Positions 23,318-33,795 of a stretch of 64,000 nucleotides of DNA are shown one piece after another. A program made the position numbers and the translations under genes. How positions within the stretch are numbered: the first letter of the stretch is position 1; each line of letters opens with the position of its first letter. The stretch spans positions 74,312,095 through 74,376,094 of the forward strand of contig ML679956.1 in NCBI GenBank assembly GCA_007922225.1. The letters run 5' to 3'. This DNA comes from Emydura subglobosa. Its lineage: Eukaryota > Chordata > Testudines > Chelidae. The notes under the pieces are model-generated. The model was given only the letters and a program-made list of their open reading frames with translations, had not been told where the DNA came from and ran no database searches.

Positions 23318-24298
23318 ATGCACCAAAGCACCTGTTCAAATCAATCCTTGTTCAGAACAGAACTACCTATAAGTACATGCTTATGCCACTGTAGGGAGTG
23401 GGTGTGGCCTCCCTCCGAAACTGACAGGGAGAAACAGGCCGGGCCTGTGGAGGCAGAGCCAGAGACTGCCTGTCCACCTGCCCGGAAGCGAGGGGGCAGG
23501 ACAGGAAGTATAAAAGAGAGGCCCAGGAGCTCAGTTGGCGGCCAGCTCCGGGAGGAGAAGGATGTCCTTACCAGCCCTCCAGAGCTGCCTGCGGCCTGGT
23601 ACCCTGGTGAGCCAACCAGAAACTTGTACCCGGGTAAGCAGACCAGGGTCTGCGTCCAGGCGCTGGCGAATGAGCAACATGCGGCCTGGGGCCCAGAGGT
23701 ACCCCTGGATCCGACCACCCTGCCAGACCCAGTGATCCAGAGGGGCCAGGACCTGGAGGAGCTGCCGGACGCAGACGAGGAGGTGGCCATACTGAGGCCG
23801 GACTTGGAGGAGTTACCCTTGGAGTTGCCAGAAGATGACGACGAGGTGCGGGCCCTGACAGGGCTGGACCTGGAGGAACTGCCCCCTGCTGACCTCCCCG
23901 AAGAGCTGCCCGACCTACCACCCCCCGACAATATCAAGGGGTTCTGCAACCTGCCCTGGGCGCCTACCCCGACAAGGTTGACTGGACGGTGGTACACCAC
24001 GTACCCAAGGGAAAGGGGGCAGGAAGTAGCCCGGGGGCACCTGGTCTGGGAGCTGGGGAACCGGAACGTGAGTCAGCATGTTGCAGTTGGAACCCTGCTG
24101 ACTCCGTGGCATACCCCTCTGCCACGGCTGGGGACCTGGGCTGGGACGCAGTGGAGTTGGGTGGGCCTGCGCCCCCCTCCCCCTTCCCTAACCACCCTGC
24201 CTGGGACCTCTGAATGGTGTGCTGCCCCGTTTGGGGGTGCTAACCTGTTTGCTGCCCGGTCTGCGGCCTCTGAACTATTTGCTGCCCGGTGGGACTAG
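23318..24298 (+). CDS. Hypothetical 326-codon open frame, acidic LEELP repeats
   Basis: The frame starts at an ATG at 23,318 and ends at the TAG at 24,296-24,298. About residues 145-208 carry three imperfect acidic repeats built on DLEELP (DLEELPDADEEV, DLEELPLELPEDDDEV, DLEELPPADLPEEL). The C-terminal part is Trp/Pro-rich. There is no second Met anywhere in the frame, and a TATAAAAG box sits inside it at 23,509-23,516, so a transcript from that box could not use this ATG. Two splice-donor-like words (GGTGAGCC, GGGTAAGC) lie at about 23,605 and 23,634. The frame occupies a GC-rich unit bounded by direct repeats, so it may be part of a mobile or satellite-like sequence rather than a host gene. 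I do not recognise the protein. Confidence 0.25.
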   Translation: MHQSTCSNQSLFRTELPISTCLCHCREWVWPPSETDREKQAGPVEAEPETACPPARKRGGRTGSIKERPRSSVGGQLREEKDVLTSPPELPAAWYPGEPTRNLYPGKQTRVCVQALANEQHAAWGPEVPLDPTTLPDPVIQRGQDLEELPDADEEVAILRPDLEELPLELPEDDDEVRALTGLDLEELPPADLPEELPDLPPPDNIKGFCNLPWAPTPTRLTGRWYTTYPRERGQEVARGHLVWELGNRNVSQHVAVGTLLTPWHTPLPRLGTWAGTQWSWVGLRPPPPSLTTLPGTSEWCAAPFGGANLFAARSAASELFAARWD

Positions 24299-24425
24299 GG
24301 CTAACACCTTTGGGCTGCCCGGCCCAAGCCTGGAGACTGTTTCCCTGCCCCGGGCTGGGCCAACCCCTGCCAGAGCAGGGTAGGGAGTGGGTGTGGTCTC
24401 CCTCTGAAACTGACAGGGAGGGACG
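23389..24425 (+). repeat. GC-rich ~1-kb unit bounded by ~45-bp direct repeats
   Basis: GTAGGGAGTGGGTGTGGCCT ... GAAACTGACAGGGAG begins the unit (about 23,391), and a near-identical copy starts at about 24,380. Inside are a TATA box (23,509-23,516), the LEELP open frame and short TTTGCTGCCCGG repeats at 24,200-24,290. The repeat spacing of about 989 bp fits a tandem satellite monomer with a partial second copy, or an LTR-derived structure. The base composition differs sharply from the flanks. Confidence 0.6.
23509..23516 (+). promoter_or_regulatory. TATA box of the GC-rich unit
   Basis: TATAAAAG is preceded by GGGGCAGGACAGGAAG and followed at about +30 by CAGTTGG. Position and context fit a core promoter inside the GC-rich unit. 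It could drive an LTR-type or satellite transcript. Confidence 0.45.
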
Positions 24426-24458
24426 GCCACCCATCCTACAACCACGCTGACTTCAGTA

Positions 24459-24545
24459 TCATAGTCATAGAATCAGAGAAGATGAGAGTTGGAAGGGACC
24501 TCGGGAGGTCATCTAGTCCAACCCCCTGCTTAGAGCTGAAATAGG
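24459..24545 (-). repeat. CR1 LINE 3' end fragment
   Basis: TCATAGAATCAGAGAAGATG then AGTTGGAAGGGACCTCGGGA and CATCTAGTCCAACCCCCTGC is the reverse complement of a CR1 3' end. It is only about 87 bp and sits directly after the GC-rich unit. Confidence 0.9.
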
Positions 24546-25489
24546 CTTAAATTCTGAAATGGGGCCCTAAGTGGTCTAGCAAATAGGATTCGATTTACAA
24601 TGAATTACAATTTTTTTTACAATTTTTACAATTTTAATTACAATTAATTTACAATTAATTATTTTTTTAACTTCAAAGTCTGTGCAGATTAATATCATTT
24701 GCTGCCTTTTAAGCCAGTCTGTTCTGTGGATTTCATTTGGGACTGAGGATGTACTAATCTGTTCCACCCTTTGTATTTCTGGAAGGGAACAATCCTGATT
24801 CCTTTGCATGGGGTAACATGGGTAACTCAGAACCCTTGACAGCTTTGATCTGCAAAACCTCTTTACATACCTGTCTCTCTGTAGAGTTTCAGATCCCGCC
24901 ACCTGGAAGCCTTTAATGGAAAATACACAGACCCAGTGTCCTAAAATTTATGGGCTGCATGCATCATCAGTCAGACAGATCTGAAACTTATACATAAACA
25001 AAAAATGTTACTTTGCAGTTAAACAAGATGGGGATGACTCATTGCAGAGTGACTACAACCCGCCCACCTACCCAAAGGGGATGAGATATCGCCAGGCTGC
25101 CTTTGAAACCACCCTTGGAGAGCCATTTGCATTAAAGATGGAAAAGCTGCATTAAGTCGTCTCACCCAACACCTCATGCCAATGTATCACTTTTATGTGC
25201 AAAACACGACTCTTGCCAACTCATCCTGTTAAGATTATCTGCTCTTCTGGGCTCTGATGATCTGAAAGGCTGATGATAGCAGAATTTCTAAGGCATCATT
25301 ATGGATCTTTCCATAAAGTGTCCGATTGCCACTGTCATTACCTGCGACCTGGGGGTGTGGTGCCTTAAATCTGATCTTCTCAATGTACCCAAGAAGGCTT
25401 GATCCGGTTCTACATTACTCTGTGTGATACAGAGGCCCATTGGCGGGTAACTACCGTGTGATAGCAACTCTTTTCAGGCTTGACATACT
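24546..25489. other. Unannotated stretch with AT-rich tract
   Basis: An AATTTACAATTAATT-type low-complexity tract lies at 24,598-24,670. No gene or classified repeat is seen in the rest. Confidence 0.35.
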
Positions 25490-26506
25490 CACTACACCTA
25501 ACAAACTGTTGTCATAATCTGTGTCTAAAAGGTGTCGTGTAAGATATCACTGGAAAACTAACAACTCACTAATCATTAATATTCTTGTGTGAGATATGTA
25601 CAGGGTACATGCAGCGTTATGAATGTGTGCTAGAATTATGTTCTTAAAATGTGTTTGGTAAGCAATACATAAGCCCAGTCAGCTTCAGACAAAAGAATAG
25701 GTATTTGTTTGTCTGACCAGCCTGGTCATCAGGCAGGGACAACGAAGGTACATTTACATAAAATGTAAACAAGCAAGTAGAGGAGATAGTTTCTTGCAGG
25801 AGTCTGAAACTCCAATGATAAGCAATTAAATCAGTGGATTGTACACAGAATTACTCTATTATAAAAGTGTATCAAGTAAGGTCTTTTATTAAAGTTAATG
25901 GCACACTGGCAATAAATACCATTGTGAAAGGTATTTATTAACACTATGTGAGGAATTATGGAGACTAATTGATATTATGCTTCAAAATCTGTGACCAAAT
26001 AAAAGGAGAGACAGGTTATTCTCAGACAGGAGGGAAGGCAGCTAGCTAAATGTCTTCACTGTGAGTGAACAAAGTATGACCAAAATCAATAGATGCCCTA
26101 TTTACATACATGTCAGCAGGGGGATGGGAAGTCTACAGAAAAGAGAGTACAGCATGAGGTCATCTGGGGACAAAACAGTGAGTTTTGAAAGATATAAGGA
26201 AAAAGAAGGCACCATCATGACATCCATCACAAGACAGACACAAGGCCCAGAGATCTTGCCAGCTGAGAAAGATGGGCCCTTCAACCAATGAGGATGAAGT
26301 CTCTGGGAACTGAATATAGGTGAGAAATCTGCTTAGGCAAAGATCTTTCACCTAGGAAGACAAGGGAAACCGGCACCTTTCCCTTCTGTGGAAGATCCTG
26401 ACAGAGAAAATATCAGCCATGGCTGGAAAGGAGAAAGATTGGTAAGAAAGCTACCTTGAACAATATTTCTTGTGGTTAATAAACTTGTTTTGCTTTTAAT
26501 CTAAAC
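25490..26506 (+). repeat. Candidate LTR-like repeat with poly(A) signal
   Basis: Low-GC sequence ends in GTGGTTAATAAACTTGTTTT followed by GCTTTTAATCTAAAC, where a hAT end begins. The poly(A) signal layout matches the 9,230 and 12,375 elements in type. The 5' limit and class are not established. Confidence 0.35.
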
Positions 26507-26960
26507 CAGTGGTTCTCAAACGTATTTAATCAGGCCCCTCTTCTTTGTATGTGTAGTCATTTACATCCCCCCCCCCCCAAGTACATATACCACCACTCAG
26601 CTCCGAAGGCAGCACCATGCCAGCAGCAGCACAGAAGTAAGGATAGCAATGTGAAGAGTAATATTTGTCAATATCACTTTTCACAGCAGACTTAGCACCC
26701 CCATTGCCACTGTACTTCTGCACTGCTGCTGCCGCCACTCGGGGCTGACAGGCAGGGAGCCCCACTGCCTCTAGGTGAGGGATTTAGGGGAGATTGGGGG
26801 AAAGGAGAGCCCAAGCCTGGGTGATGGGGCTCTGGCTGTTAGCCCCGGGGTGGCAGGGCTCCAGCTGTCCGCTTTATCCCCACCTCCCGGGTGTGCACGG
26901 CCCTTCTGCATGAGCCCCATCATCAACTCCGTTTCCAATGTTCTTATGTCTCTTTAAAGG
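26507..26960 (+). mobile_element. hAT-like element, left end only
   Basis: CAGTGGTTCTCAAACGTATT is a classic hAT terminal inverted repeat. The body contains a C12-type run (about 26,567) and GC-rich sequence around 26,750-26,900. No matching right end (GTTTGAGAACC) was found, so the copy is truncated or its right end has diverged. Confidence 0.6.
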
Positions 26961-27041
26961 AGAAACAGATCTTATTACTCCTCTAAATGTTCCAGGAGAG
27001 GGCTGGACATTTCAGGGCAAATCATTTTGAGGAAATTCAAG
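26961..27041. other. Unannotated stretch
   Basis: Nothing recognisable is seen. Confidence 0.3.
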
Positions 27042-27182
27042 GCTGGGGGTAGGGTGACCAGATAGCAAGTGTGAAAAATCGGGACAAGTGAGCGGAGGGT
27101 GATAGGCACCTATATAAGACAAAGCCCTGAATAGCGGGACTGTCCCTATCACATTGGGACATTTGATCACCCTAGCTGGGGA
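27042..27182. mobile_element. Short hAT-like MITE with target-site duplication
   Basis: Inverted ends TAGGGTGACCAGATAGCAAG and ATTTGATCACCCTA bound a 125-bp body (27,050-27,174) containing AATCGGGACAAG and GGGACTGTCCC. The flanks GCTGGGGG (27,042-27,049) and GCTGGGGA (27,175-27,182) match at 7 of 8 positions, the size expected for hAT. It has no coding capacity. Confidence 0.75.
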
Positions 27183-27594
27183 TGTGATGGGGTCCTTTTA
27201 TTAGCACTAACCAGAGTGTGATTGTGGTATAACAAGCAGGCAGCTGAAGTCATTGTTGTCGAATCAGGGCTGCTCACCACACACAGATATTCAGTGAATG
27301 CTTGCATGCTGGCTGGGAGCATCCAGACAGGGAGCTACAGCATCAGGGCAGTTCAAGGCACTGAGGGTTACAGGATAAGCAATGAGACAACATCTCACTG
27401 GTCTGGATTGAACCCCCAAATGTGACACTGTGTTAGAAAGCATTGGGAGATCATTCACCCATCAAGCAGACAGCCCAACTTGCTGCACTTTCCTACCTCT
27501 AACTGTATGAACTGAGACACAGATTTCATCCTTGTGTACTGTAAAAAGTTGTATAGCAATGTGTCACTCCATTGCTACTACTGGAGGGTCAGAG
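27183..27594. other. Unannotated stretch
   Basis: Nothing recognisable is seen. Confidence 0.3.
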
Positions 27595-27700
27595 GACTGT
27601 ACCTGGCATTTATTGTTGTGCTTGGGCTGTACGATATACAGTATAAAGAAAGCCCCTGCCCTGAAGAGTTTACAGTCTAAAAGACAGACACAGAAAGCAG
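27595..27700 (-). repeat. L2/MIR-type 3' tail, minus orientation
   Basis: GAAAGCCCCTGCCCTGAAGA followed by GTTTACAGTCTAAAAGACAG is the reverse complement of the tail GTAAGCTCTTTGGGGCAGGG seen in L2-related copies. Confidence 0.5.
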
Positions 27701-27776
27701 AACAAACTGTGAAATGCGGAGGTAGGGATAACTCTGTGTGTGGGGAGTGATTAATGTCTACATAATTATTATAAGC

Positions 27777-27872
27777 TCTTAGCGCCAGATACTTAGCTGC
27801 TGTAAATCAGCATAACAATATGGGAATTCAAGGAGGCTATGCCACTTTACGCCAGCTGAGGATGCAGCCCTG
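27777..27872. repeat. Foldback repeat, CAGCTGGTGTAAAT family
   Basis: Left arm GCCAGATACTTAGCTGCTGT and right arm CACTTTACGCCAGCTGAGGA pair imperfectly, with CAGCATAAC and GGCTATGCC internal. Confidence 0.65.
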
Positions 27873-28429
27873 TACACATACAGGGAGTCAGTCATCAGCA
27901 CTGAAATGCAGCCACCTCTGAGGTGGAACACAACAGGGATACCCAACACCTCTGCTCTTACCTGAGGGTCGGGTAAATTCACAGGAGGACAAAAGGATTT
28001 TTGTTCCTGGTCAGCAGATTCTGCAGAGGACATCCTTGTGGAGCCAGCATGCGGAAAAAGTTCCTCAACCTTTTCATTTGTTCAGTGCTATTATTTTGAC
28101 TTAAGCATTAATGGCATGGTCCCACCATGCTTCCCCTACCTAGACATGCATTATGTCATCTTCTCTGGTAATATATTAAATCTCTGTCTCTGCTGAGAGT
28201 TACTTTCTCAGACTGATATTTGCTAAGAGGCGCCACAAACCCATGTTTTTAAAAACCTTTTTGTTGACACCCACCATGCGTGTGCCATGGTTTCAGAAGA
28301 TGGTTGATTCATGACCATCAGTGTAATTATGTTGTTAACCCTTTCACTGTTGCATTCAGCCATGGCTAGTGTATTGCAGAAGAACACAATAAAATTCCTT
28401 TGAAAAGCTAGCTGGCTCTGATAGCGTGC
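27873..28429. other. Unannotated stretch
   Basis: No gene or clear repeat is supported. Confidence 0.3.
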
Positions 28430-29150
28430 CACTGACTATTGAAAATGACAAACAATTATTTCAATGGAATTATAGCAACTTAAAACTGCGGTAAGACAGT
28501 GGTGAATCAGTCCCTATAAGTCTAGGTGAATCTGCACTGCCTATTGTGTATCTATCCACAGATTAGCAGAGGATTTCCCTGTCTAATAGAGTCCTCGGTC
28601 TAGTATTTCTTTTTAATGCAACACAAAATGTGTTGTCTTTTAAGAAAGAAAAAAGTGACTTGGATAAATAAAGTTGACATGATAAAAATGAGCCCACGGT
28701 AGATGAATTCTCAGTATATAGTGTTCATTCAAGAGAACAAAGTGTTCATTTTTACTCATTCCCTGAGACTATTTTCATTGGTGTGTGTATAGACTTTATT
28801 TATATCCGGCAACTTAAATCTATCAATAGGTGTAATGTTTTGATACCATGTGATAATAATGTTTTATTTGCTCACACCTGTTAGCCTGTAGGTAGCAGCT
28901 GTGGCTAAGACATAAATTAGTCCGAGAGACACATACTAATGCTATATTCAGCATCTAAAAATAATTGCACCACAGCGGACACTGAGCATTACTCCAAGAT
29001 CTAATTCTTGTACAATCAGATACCAATAATCAGCGAGACCATCTGCAACGGCATTACATGGTGACTCCCTATAATGCCACAGCAGGTATTCACGGCGCAG
29101 CTTTGAATTGTCATCTATCTGGTCTTATCATTCCCTCTTGTGCTTTTCAT
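28430..29150. other. Repeat-free AT-rich stretch, candidate conserved non-coding element
   Basis: About 720 bp without any recognisable repeat, low-complexity run or open frame. It includes GACAAACAATTATTTCAATG, CATGTGATAATAATGTTTTA and GCTGTGGCTAAGACATAAAT. This even, AT-rich texture is typical of deeply conserved enhancers, but conservation cannot be tested here. Confidence 0.3.
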
Positions 29151-29480
29151 GCCCAAGTGAAGATGTAAGAGAGGAGGAAGCAGAACTGCTGTCATTTCCT
29201 GGTTGCAAGTGGAGGAAAGAGGAATTTTGAATAGCAGGTTTGACTAGCAAACACAGGCCACCCACAGCTAGGCAAACAGAGAAAATGTCAATAGATTTAC
29301 AAAGAGGTATTAACAGAGAAGTCCAATGCAATGGGGGCTGTGGAGGCTGTCTTCATTCACACAAAGTTGGAGTTTTTACAGCAAGATAACGAATGCAGGA
29401 TACTCAGCTCACTGTGAAATCCTAAGTGGAGACAAAGCACTTGCAGTGTTTATCTAGGTGGAGTCAGCAGCACCTGTATC
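29151..29480. other. Unannotated stretch
   Basis: Nothing recognisable is seen. Confidence 0.3.
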
Positions 29481-29630
29481 CATAGAGACATAGGTCTGGA
29501 AGGGACCTCCTAGCTTATGGAATCCCGGTCCCTATCACCCCAGAGAACCCCCATCACATAATCCCGTTCATCAAACTCCATCTTAAAACTCATTAGATTG
29601 TTTTACCTCATCTACTTTACCACGCAGCAA
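29481..29630 (-). repeat. CR1 LINE 3' end fragment, old
   Basis: CATAGAGACATAGGTCTGGA then AGGGACCTCCTAGCTTATGG and AAACTCATTAGATTG is a diverged reverse-complement CR1 3' end. Confidence 0.6.
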
Positions 29631-30904
29631 AACAACAGTGTCTTGTCTCCACTATGTTTCTAAAGCAGGTTGACCAAGGTGTGTTAGTCATCCCACAGTG
29701 AAAACACACCTTTTCTGTCAATGAGGACATAGCCAGAGTCTTTCTGTTCTGCTTCTGGCCCCACAGCCTCATCTCTGGACACACAGTGAAGGATGAGGAT
29801 GCACTTTAATCTTTGAAGTTAGTAGCTTATCATATTCTCATTGAGTCTGCTTTTCCTCCTGATTTACACCACCGTGAGGGGAGAATCTGTGCCATGCTGT
29901 TGCTCAAATAGTTTTTAACCGGGTCACTGGCAATGAGACATTTCAGGAGAGTACCGCTGCGGATGGCGGGGGTGGAATCCAAAGCAAATTGATTGTTCAC
30001 TTAAAACACACCCTCTAAAATCCTTCCAAATGAGCATTGTGACTAGCAACCTGCCCTCTGCCTCCAAGCTCTGCCACGCCAGCTGGAACATTTCATGTCG
30101 CCTGGGGTGTTGGGGAAATCCAACAGACAAAGACAATGTGGAACTGCAGAGAAGACTTACAGAATGAAAGGTTTTTAAAAAATGCAAGGGGAAAAAAAGC
30201 AGTGGGGAATCTGGAAAAGGGGGGAATGGATGCTTTGCACATTCCCTTTAAAATGTAGAGAAAACTATCCAAAGACCATAAATAATGCTCAGACCACGGT
30301 CTCCTAGCAATACCGCCTGTGCTCTTCTACACCTGCACAGTGCATTCTGAGTGAAAACACAGGAGATCCATTTTGCTCCTCACTTTAGGTTTCAAGGTGC
30401 AGCCTCTGAGTTCAGTGGGGTGCGTGCTCCAGATTCCCCTTCCTCCCAGTAATCTTACTGGGCAGATGCTGAGCTCTAATCATACCCACTGAACTCTGCT
30501 GAGCGTGCTCGCTAGAGTCCTCTAAGCCATGCAGCACTGCTGCAGGAAATGCGGGATGGATCTGAGGCTGATTAGCAGCAGGCCAGCTGCCAGCTAAGTG
30601 GCCGGAGCTCACAAAGACAATGAGCTTTAAAAAAATTGAAAAAAATGCCAGGCAAGGCCATCTTGCCTTCCATCAAGAGGAGAAAGCTCCGTGTGTAGTT
30701 TTGTCAGAGAGCCCAGGGCTTGCTGCTAACACTGGAAGAGACTGAAGTCTGCCTGGGAAATCAAAAAAATCAGAGAAACCTTTGTGATAAAGGAATCCTA
30801 AAGAGAGCTGGCAACTCACCTGTGACTACTGGGAGTCAGATCCCAGTAATGCAAACACACTTCTGTGCCTTTTTCCCTTCACTTCTCCCCTGTCCCTTGT
30901 TTTC
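29631..30904. other. Unannotated stretch
   Basis: No gene is supported. The part at about 29,640-29,715 (CTCCACTATGTTTCTAAAGC ... CAGTGAAAACACACC) may be a worn MITE. Confidence 0.3.
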
Positions 30905-31226
30905 CAGTGTTGCCAATTCACATGATTTTGTCATGAATCCCATGATAATTATTGTTTTCCCTAAAGCCTCCGCTCCTGGAGTCAAGTGGATATGTAATGA
31001 TTTCAGCCTTCATTCTCAAAGAAATAGTAAGTCTCTAGCTTTCGTGGCTGTGGAGAAAGCTTCAAAATGTGACCCCCAGTGCACCCTGGAGGCTCAAAAA
31101 GCAGAAGGCAAATAAAAAGAACACCAAATCTATTCTTTTTACATAATCTCAGGACTTTAAAGCCAATCTCATGATTTTTGGTGAGGCTGACTCACGATTT
31201 TTGAACATTTGGGGTTAGCAATGCTG
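30905..31226 (+). mobile_element. hAT-like MITE, CAGTGTTGCCAA ends
   Basis: Left end CAGTGTTGCCAATTCACATG pairs with the right end GGGGTTAGCAATGCTG. Internal segments (CTAAAGCCTCCGCTCCTGGA, GCAAATAAAAAGAACACC) recur at 38,595-38,826, so this is a multi-copy family. The target-site duplication is not clean. Confidence 0.6.
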
Positions 31227-31375
31227 CTTGTCTGTTTACTCACCTGTCCTGTACCCTCTATCTCCGAGATTGTGAGCTCTCTGGGGCAGGAACTGATGAA
31301 ATATTATTTGTTTTGTGCGAAGCATGATCAGGGCTTTGATCCCTGTTTGGGCTCTTCAAGGGCTAATGCCATAGA
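31227..31375 (+). repeat. L2 3' tail
   Basis: GATTGTGAGCTCTCTGGGGC followed by AGGAACTGATG and a ...GCTTTGATCCCTGTTTGGGC end resembles the L2-type tail. Confidence 0.5.
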
Positions 31376-31451
31376 AATATCAATCACCTTTCAGTGTGGA
31401 GTGAACAAACATGAGCTGCATGTTGCTAATTCATTCTGCCTCATTAAACTC

Positions 31452-31537
31452 TTTGGGCCAGATCCCCAGCTGATGTAAGTCAAGCTCCACACTATGGAGC
31501 TACGTCCATTACACCCGCTGAGAATCCAGCCCTTCAG
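31452..31537. repeat. Foldback repeat, CAGCTGGTGTAAAT family
   Basis: GGGCCAGATCCCCAGCTGAT at the left pairs with CACCCGCTGAGAATCCAGCC at the right. Confidence 0.65.
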
Positions 31538-31629
31538 CACCCTCGACCACTCACATCCTTGTGACTTTTTCATGCTATAGTTTCCATCCAGAGCAACCTA
31601 TCTCTCCTCCTTCACGTGCTTCTGAAAAC

Positions 31630-31797
31630 TCAAGTGTTGTTGTAGCCATGTTGGTCCAAGGATACTAGAGAGACAAGATGGGTGAGGTAATGTCTTTGAT
31701 TGGACCAAGTTCTGTTGGTGGGAAAGACATGTCTAGCACACCAATACAAGTTGGGTCAATAAAAGATATTACCTCGCCCACCTTGTCTCTCTTAAAA
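31630..31797. repeat. Inverted-repeat element, unclassified
   Basis: Left arm (31,665-31,716, starting AGAGAGACAAGATGGGTGAG) and right arm (31,742-31,797) are reverse complements with few mismatches, separated by about 25 bp. It is preceded by GTTGTAGCCATGTTGGTCC, a phrase I associate with a common reptile repeat, but I cannot name the family with confidence. Confidence 0.7.
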
Positions 31798-32827
31798 CTC
31801 AACTTCTTTTGGCTAGCTTTCCACCAGCGCCTACTCTAGTGACTTATCTCACAGTCACCACACACAGCTCACGCTGTGCTGCCAGTGAAAGCTATTAAAT
31901 AAATGCGCCCCCAGCGCAGCGAACGCAATTCTGAAGCAACCCGGCTTGCGGTACTTGATTGTTACACTCCTTCTATCTAGCTCAGTTTCTACACACACTC
32001 TTTTAGAACCCGATTTTGCTGTGAAACTTTTTGCTGAAGGGGTTGACTTGCTAAGAAAAGACGCCCATTTGACGTGACCACATTGTTCTTGGTAGATCGT
32101 GTAGATATTCAAAATATGAGCATGGATGCTCTTCTCTGCTTCTCAGCCAACTTCCCCTCCACAGGGCTCAGATGGGCTGCTTAGTTATTTGGGCTGGGCT
32201 CCCCCTTGATGGGGACGTAGATGCCCTGCTGGGCTCTGCTAGAATCACTGGGCTTCAGTCCTTGACCGGACACTCATGGTGTCAAAGTGAGCTGTCAGTC
32301 CGGGTACCCTGTGTAGATCTTCATAATATGATGCTTCGTCTCCTTTCAGCAGCAAAATAACTAACTGTGCTGGCATTTAAAAGTGTCCCCATTGCCATGG
32401 GAGTTAGCGCCCACTGGGACGAACGGGGCAGCTCACTCCTCTCTGAGCTATTGCTTCAGGCTGCCGTCAGACTCAGGCTGAGATGGTGGCAGCTGTTACA
32501 CTTGGTTCACCTTTTCAAGATTTTTTTCACAACCGTAACAGACGGAGGCTGACGTCTCCGAGACAAGCTGAGATTCTGGAGGATGAAAAAGGCATCTTGA
32601 AAGAAGTGCAGTTCTGCTCTTGTAACCCACTGGTCGGTGTGTTAGGGGAGCCGCGAACCACAGGACGTGAATTTGTCACACCGCTGGGACTTGGTTCTTT
32701 AGTTCAAACTGGAAGGACTCAGGCACTTTGCTCTGGAGGCCCCCATGTCAATTCCTGGCGTTGGACACAATGGCAGGCATCACACAGCGGGGGCTCGTCT
32801 CAGCTTTGAACTGCTGTGGGCCTCAGA
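31798..32827. other. Unannotated stretch
   Basis: No gene is supported. Open frames at 32,367-32,809 lack domains. Confidence 0.3.
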
Positions 32828-33318
32828 TCATAGAATCATAGAAGATGAGGGTTGGAAGGGACTCAGGAGGTCATCTAGTCCAACCCCCTGCTCAAAGCAG
32901 GACCAACCTCAACTATATCATCCCAGCCAGGGCTTGGTCAAGCTGCACTTTAAAAACCTCTAAGGATGGAAATTCCACCACCTCCCTAGGTAACCCATTC
33001 CAGTGCTTCACCACCCTCCTAGTGAAAAACTTTTTCCTAATATCCAACCTAGACCTCCCCCCCTGCAACTTGAGACCTTTGTTCCTAGTTTTGTCACCTG
33101 TCACCACTGAGAACAGCCTAGCTCCATCCTCCCTGGAACCCCCTTCGGATAGTTGAAAGCTTTTATCAAATCCTCCGACATTCTTCTCTTCTGCAGAATA
33201 AACAAGCCTAGTTCCCTCAGCCTCTCCTCATAAGTCTTGTGCCCCAGCCCCCTAATCATTTTTGTTGCCCTCCACTGGGCTCTTTCCAATTTGTAAACAT
33301 CCTTCCTGTAGTGGGGGG
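32828..33318 (-). repeat. CR1 LINE 3' fragment
   Basis: TCATAGAATCATAGAAGATG at the plus-strand left edge marks the CR1 3' terminus. The minus strand then reads through the reverse-transcriptase C-terminal region (a block containing FFTRRVVKHWNGLPREVV, encoded near 32,970-33,030; HYRKDVYKLERAQWRATKM, near 33,246-33,302). It is 5'-truncated at 33,318 and broken by stops. An open frame runs across the truncation point into unrelated DNA up to 33,568. Confidence 0.93.
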
Positions 33319-33619
33319 ATGCTAGGGGTAGCTTCCTCTGTGCAGAGAAGTATGTAACCCACTTGTCTGTGTGTATGTGTCTCCCTCTGTGCCCCTCTGT
33401 CACAGCCCCAATGAGAAAGGCTGGTTCTTTAGCTGTTGGCCAAGGAGGCTGCCACCACACAATACTGCTGCATACCAGCCCAGCTGGGTGCTGTTCCTGG
33501 GCACCCTCAGACTCTGCAGGAGAACAAGCAGTTTCTGCTTGGCAGCTGTGAGCTAGGCAAGCAATCACGCCCGCTCTGTGAGTATCAGACCTTACTACAA
33601 CCAGTGATGCCTATACCTA
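33319..33619. other. Unannotated stretch
   Basis: The open frame on the minus strand here is a run-on from the CR1 fragment. Nothing else is recognised. Confidence 0.3.
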
Positions 33620-33795
33620 GATGTCCTGTGTCTGTTGACACAACACTACCCCCTGTTTGTACTTTGTCTCATTTTACACTGTAAGATTGGGGGGGGGGGG
33701 ACCTTGTTTTCTTCTGTAACTGTACAGCACCGTGCACATGCAGGGCTATGCACCAGTGCCAAGAATTTCAATAAAAGCAATAATGAATCTTTAGC
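33620..33795 (+). repeat. L2 3' tail
   Basis: ACACTGTAAGATTGGGGGGG (interrupted by a G12-type run) then CTGTACAGCACCGTGCACAT and AATTTCAATAAAAGC follow the L2 tail order. Confidence 0.55.

Noticed and set aside
33101..33568. 155-codon minus-strand open frame
   Set aside because: The C-terminal part is the CR1 reverse-transcriptase tail; the N-terminal part is run-on into unrelated DNA past the CR1 truncation.
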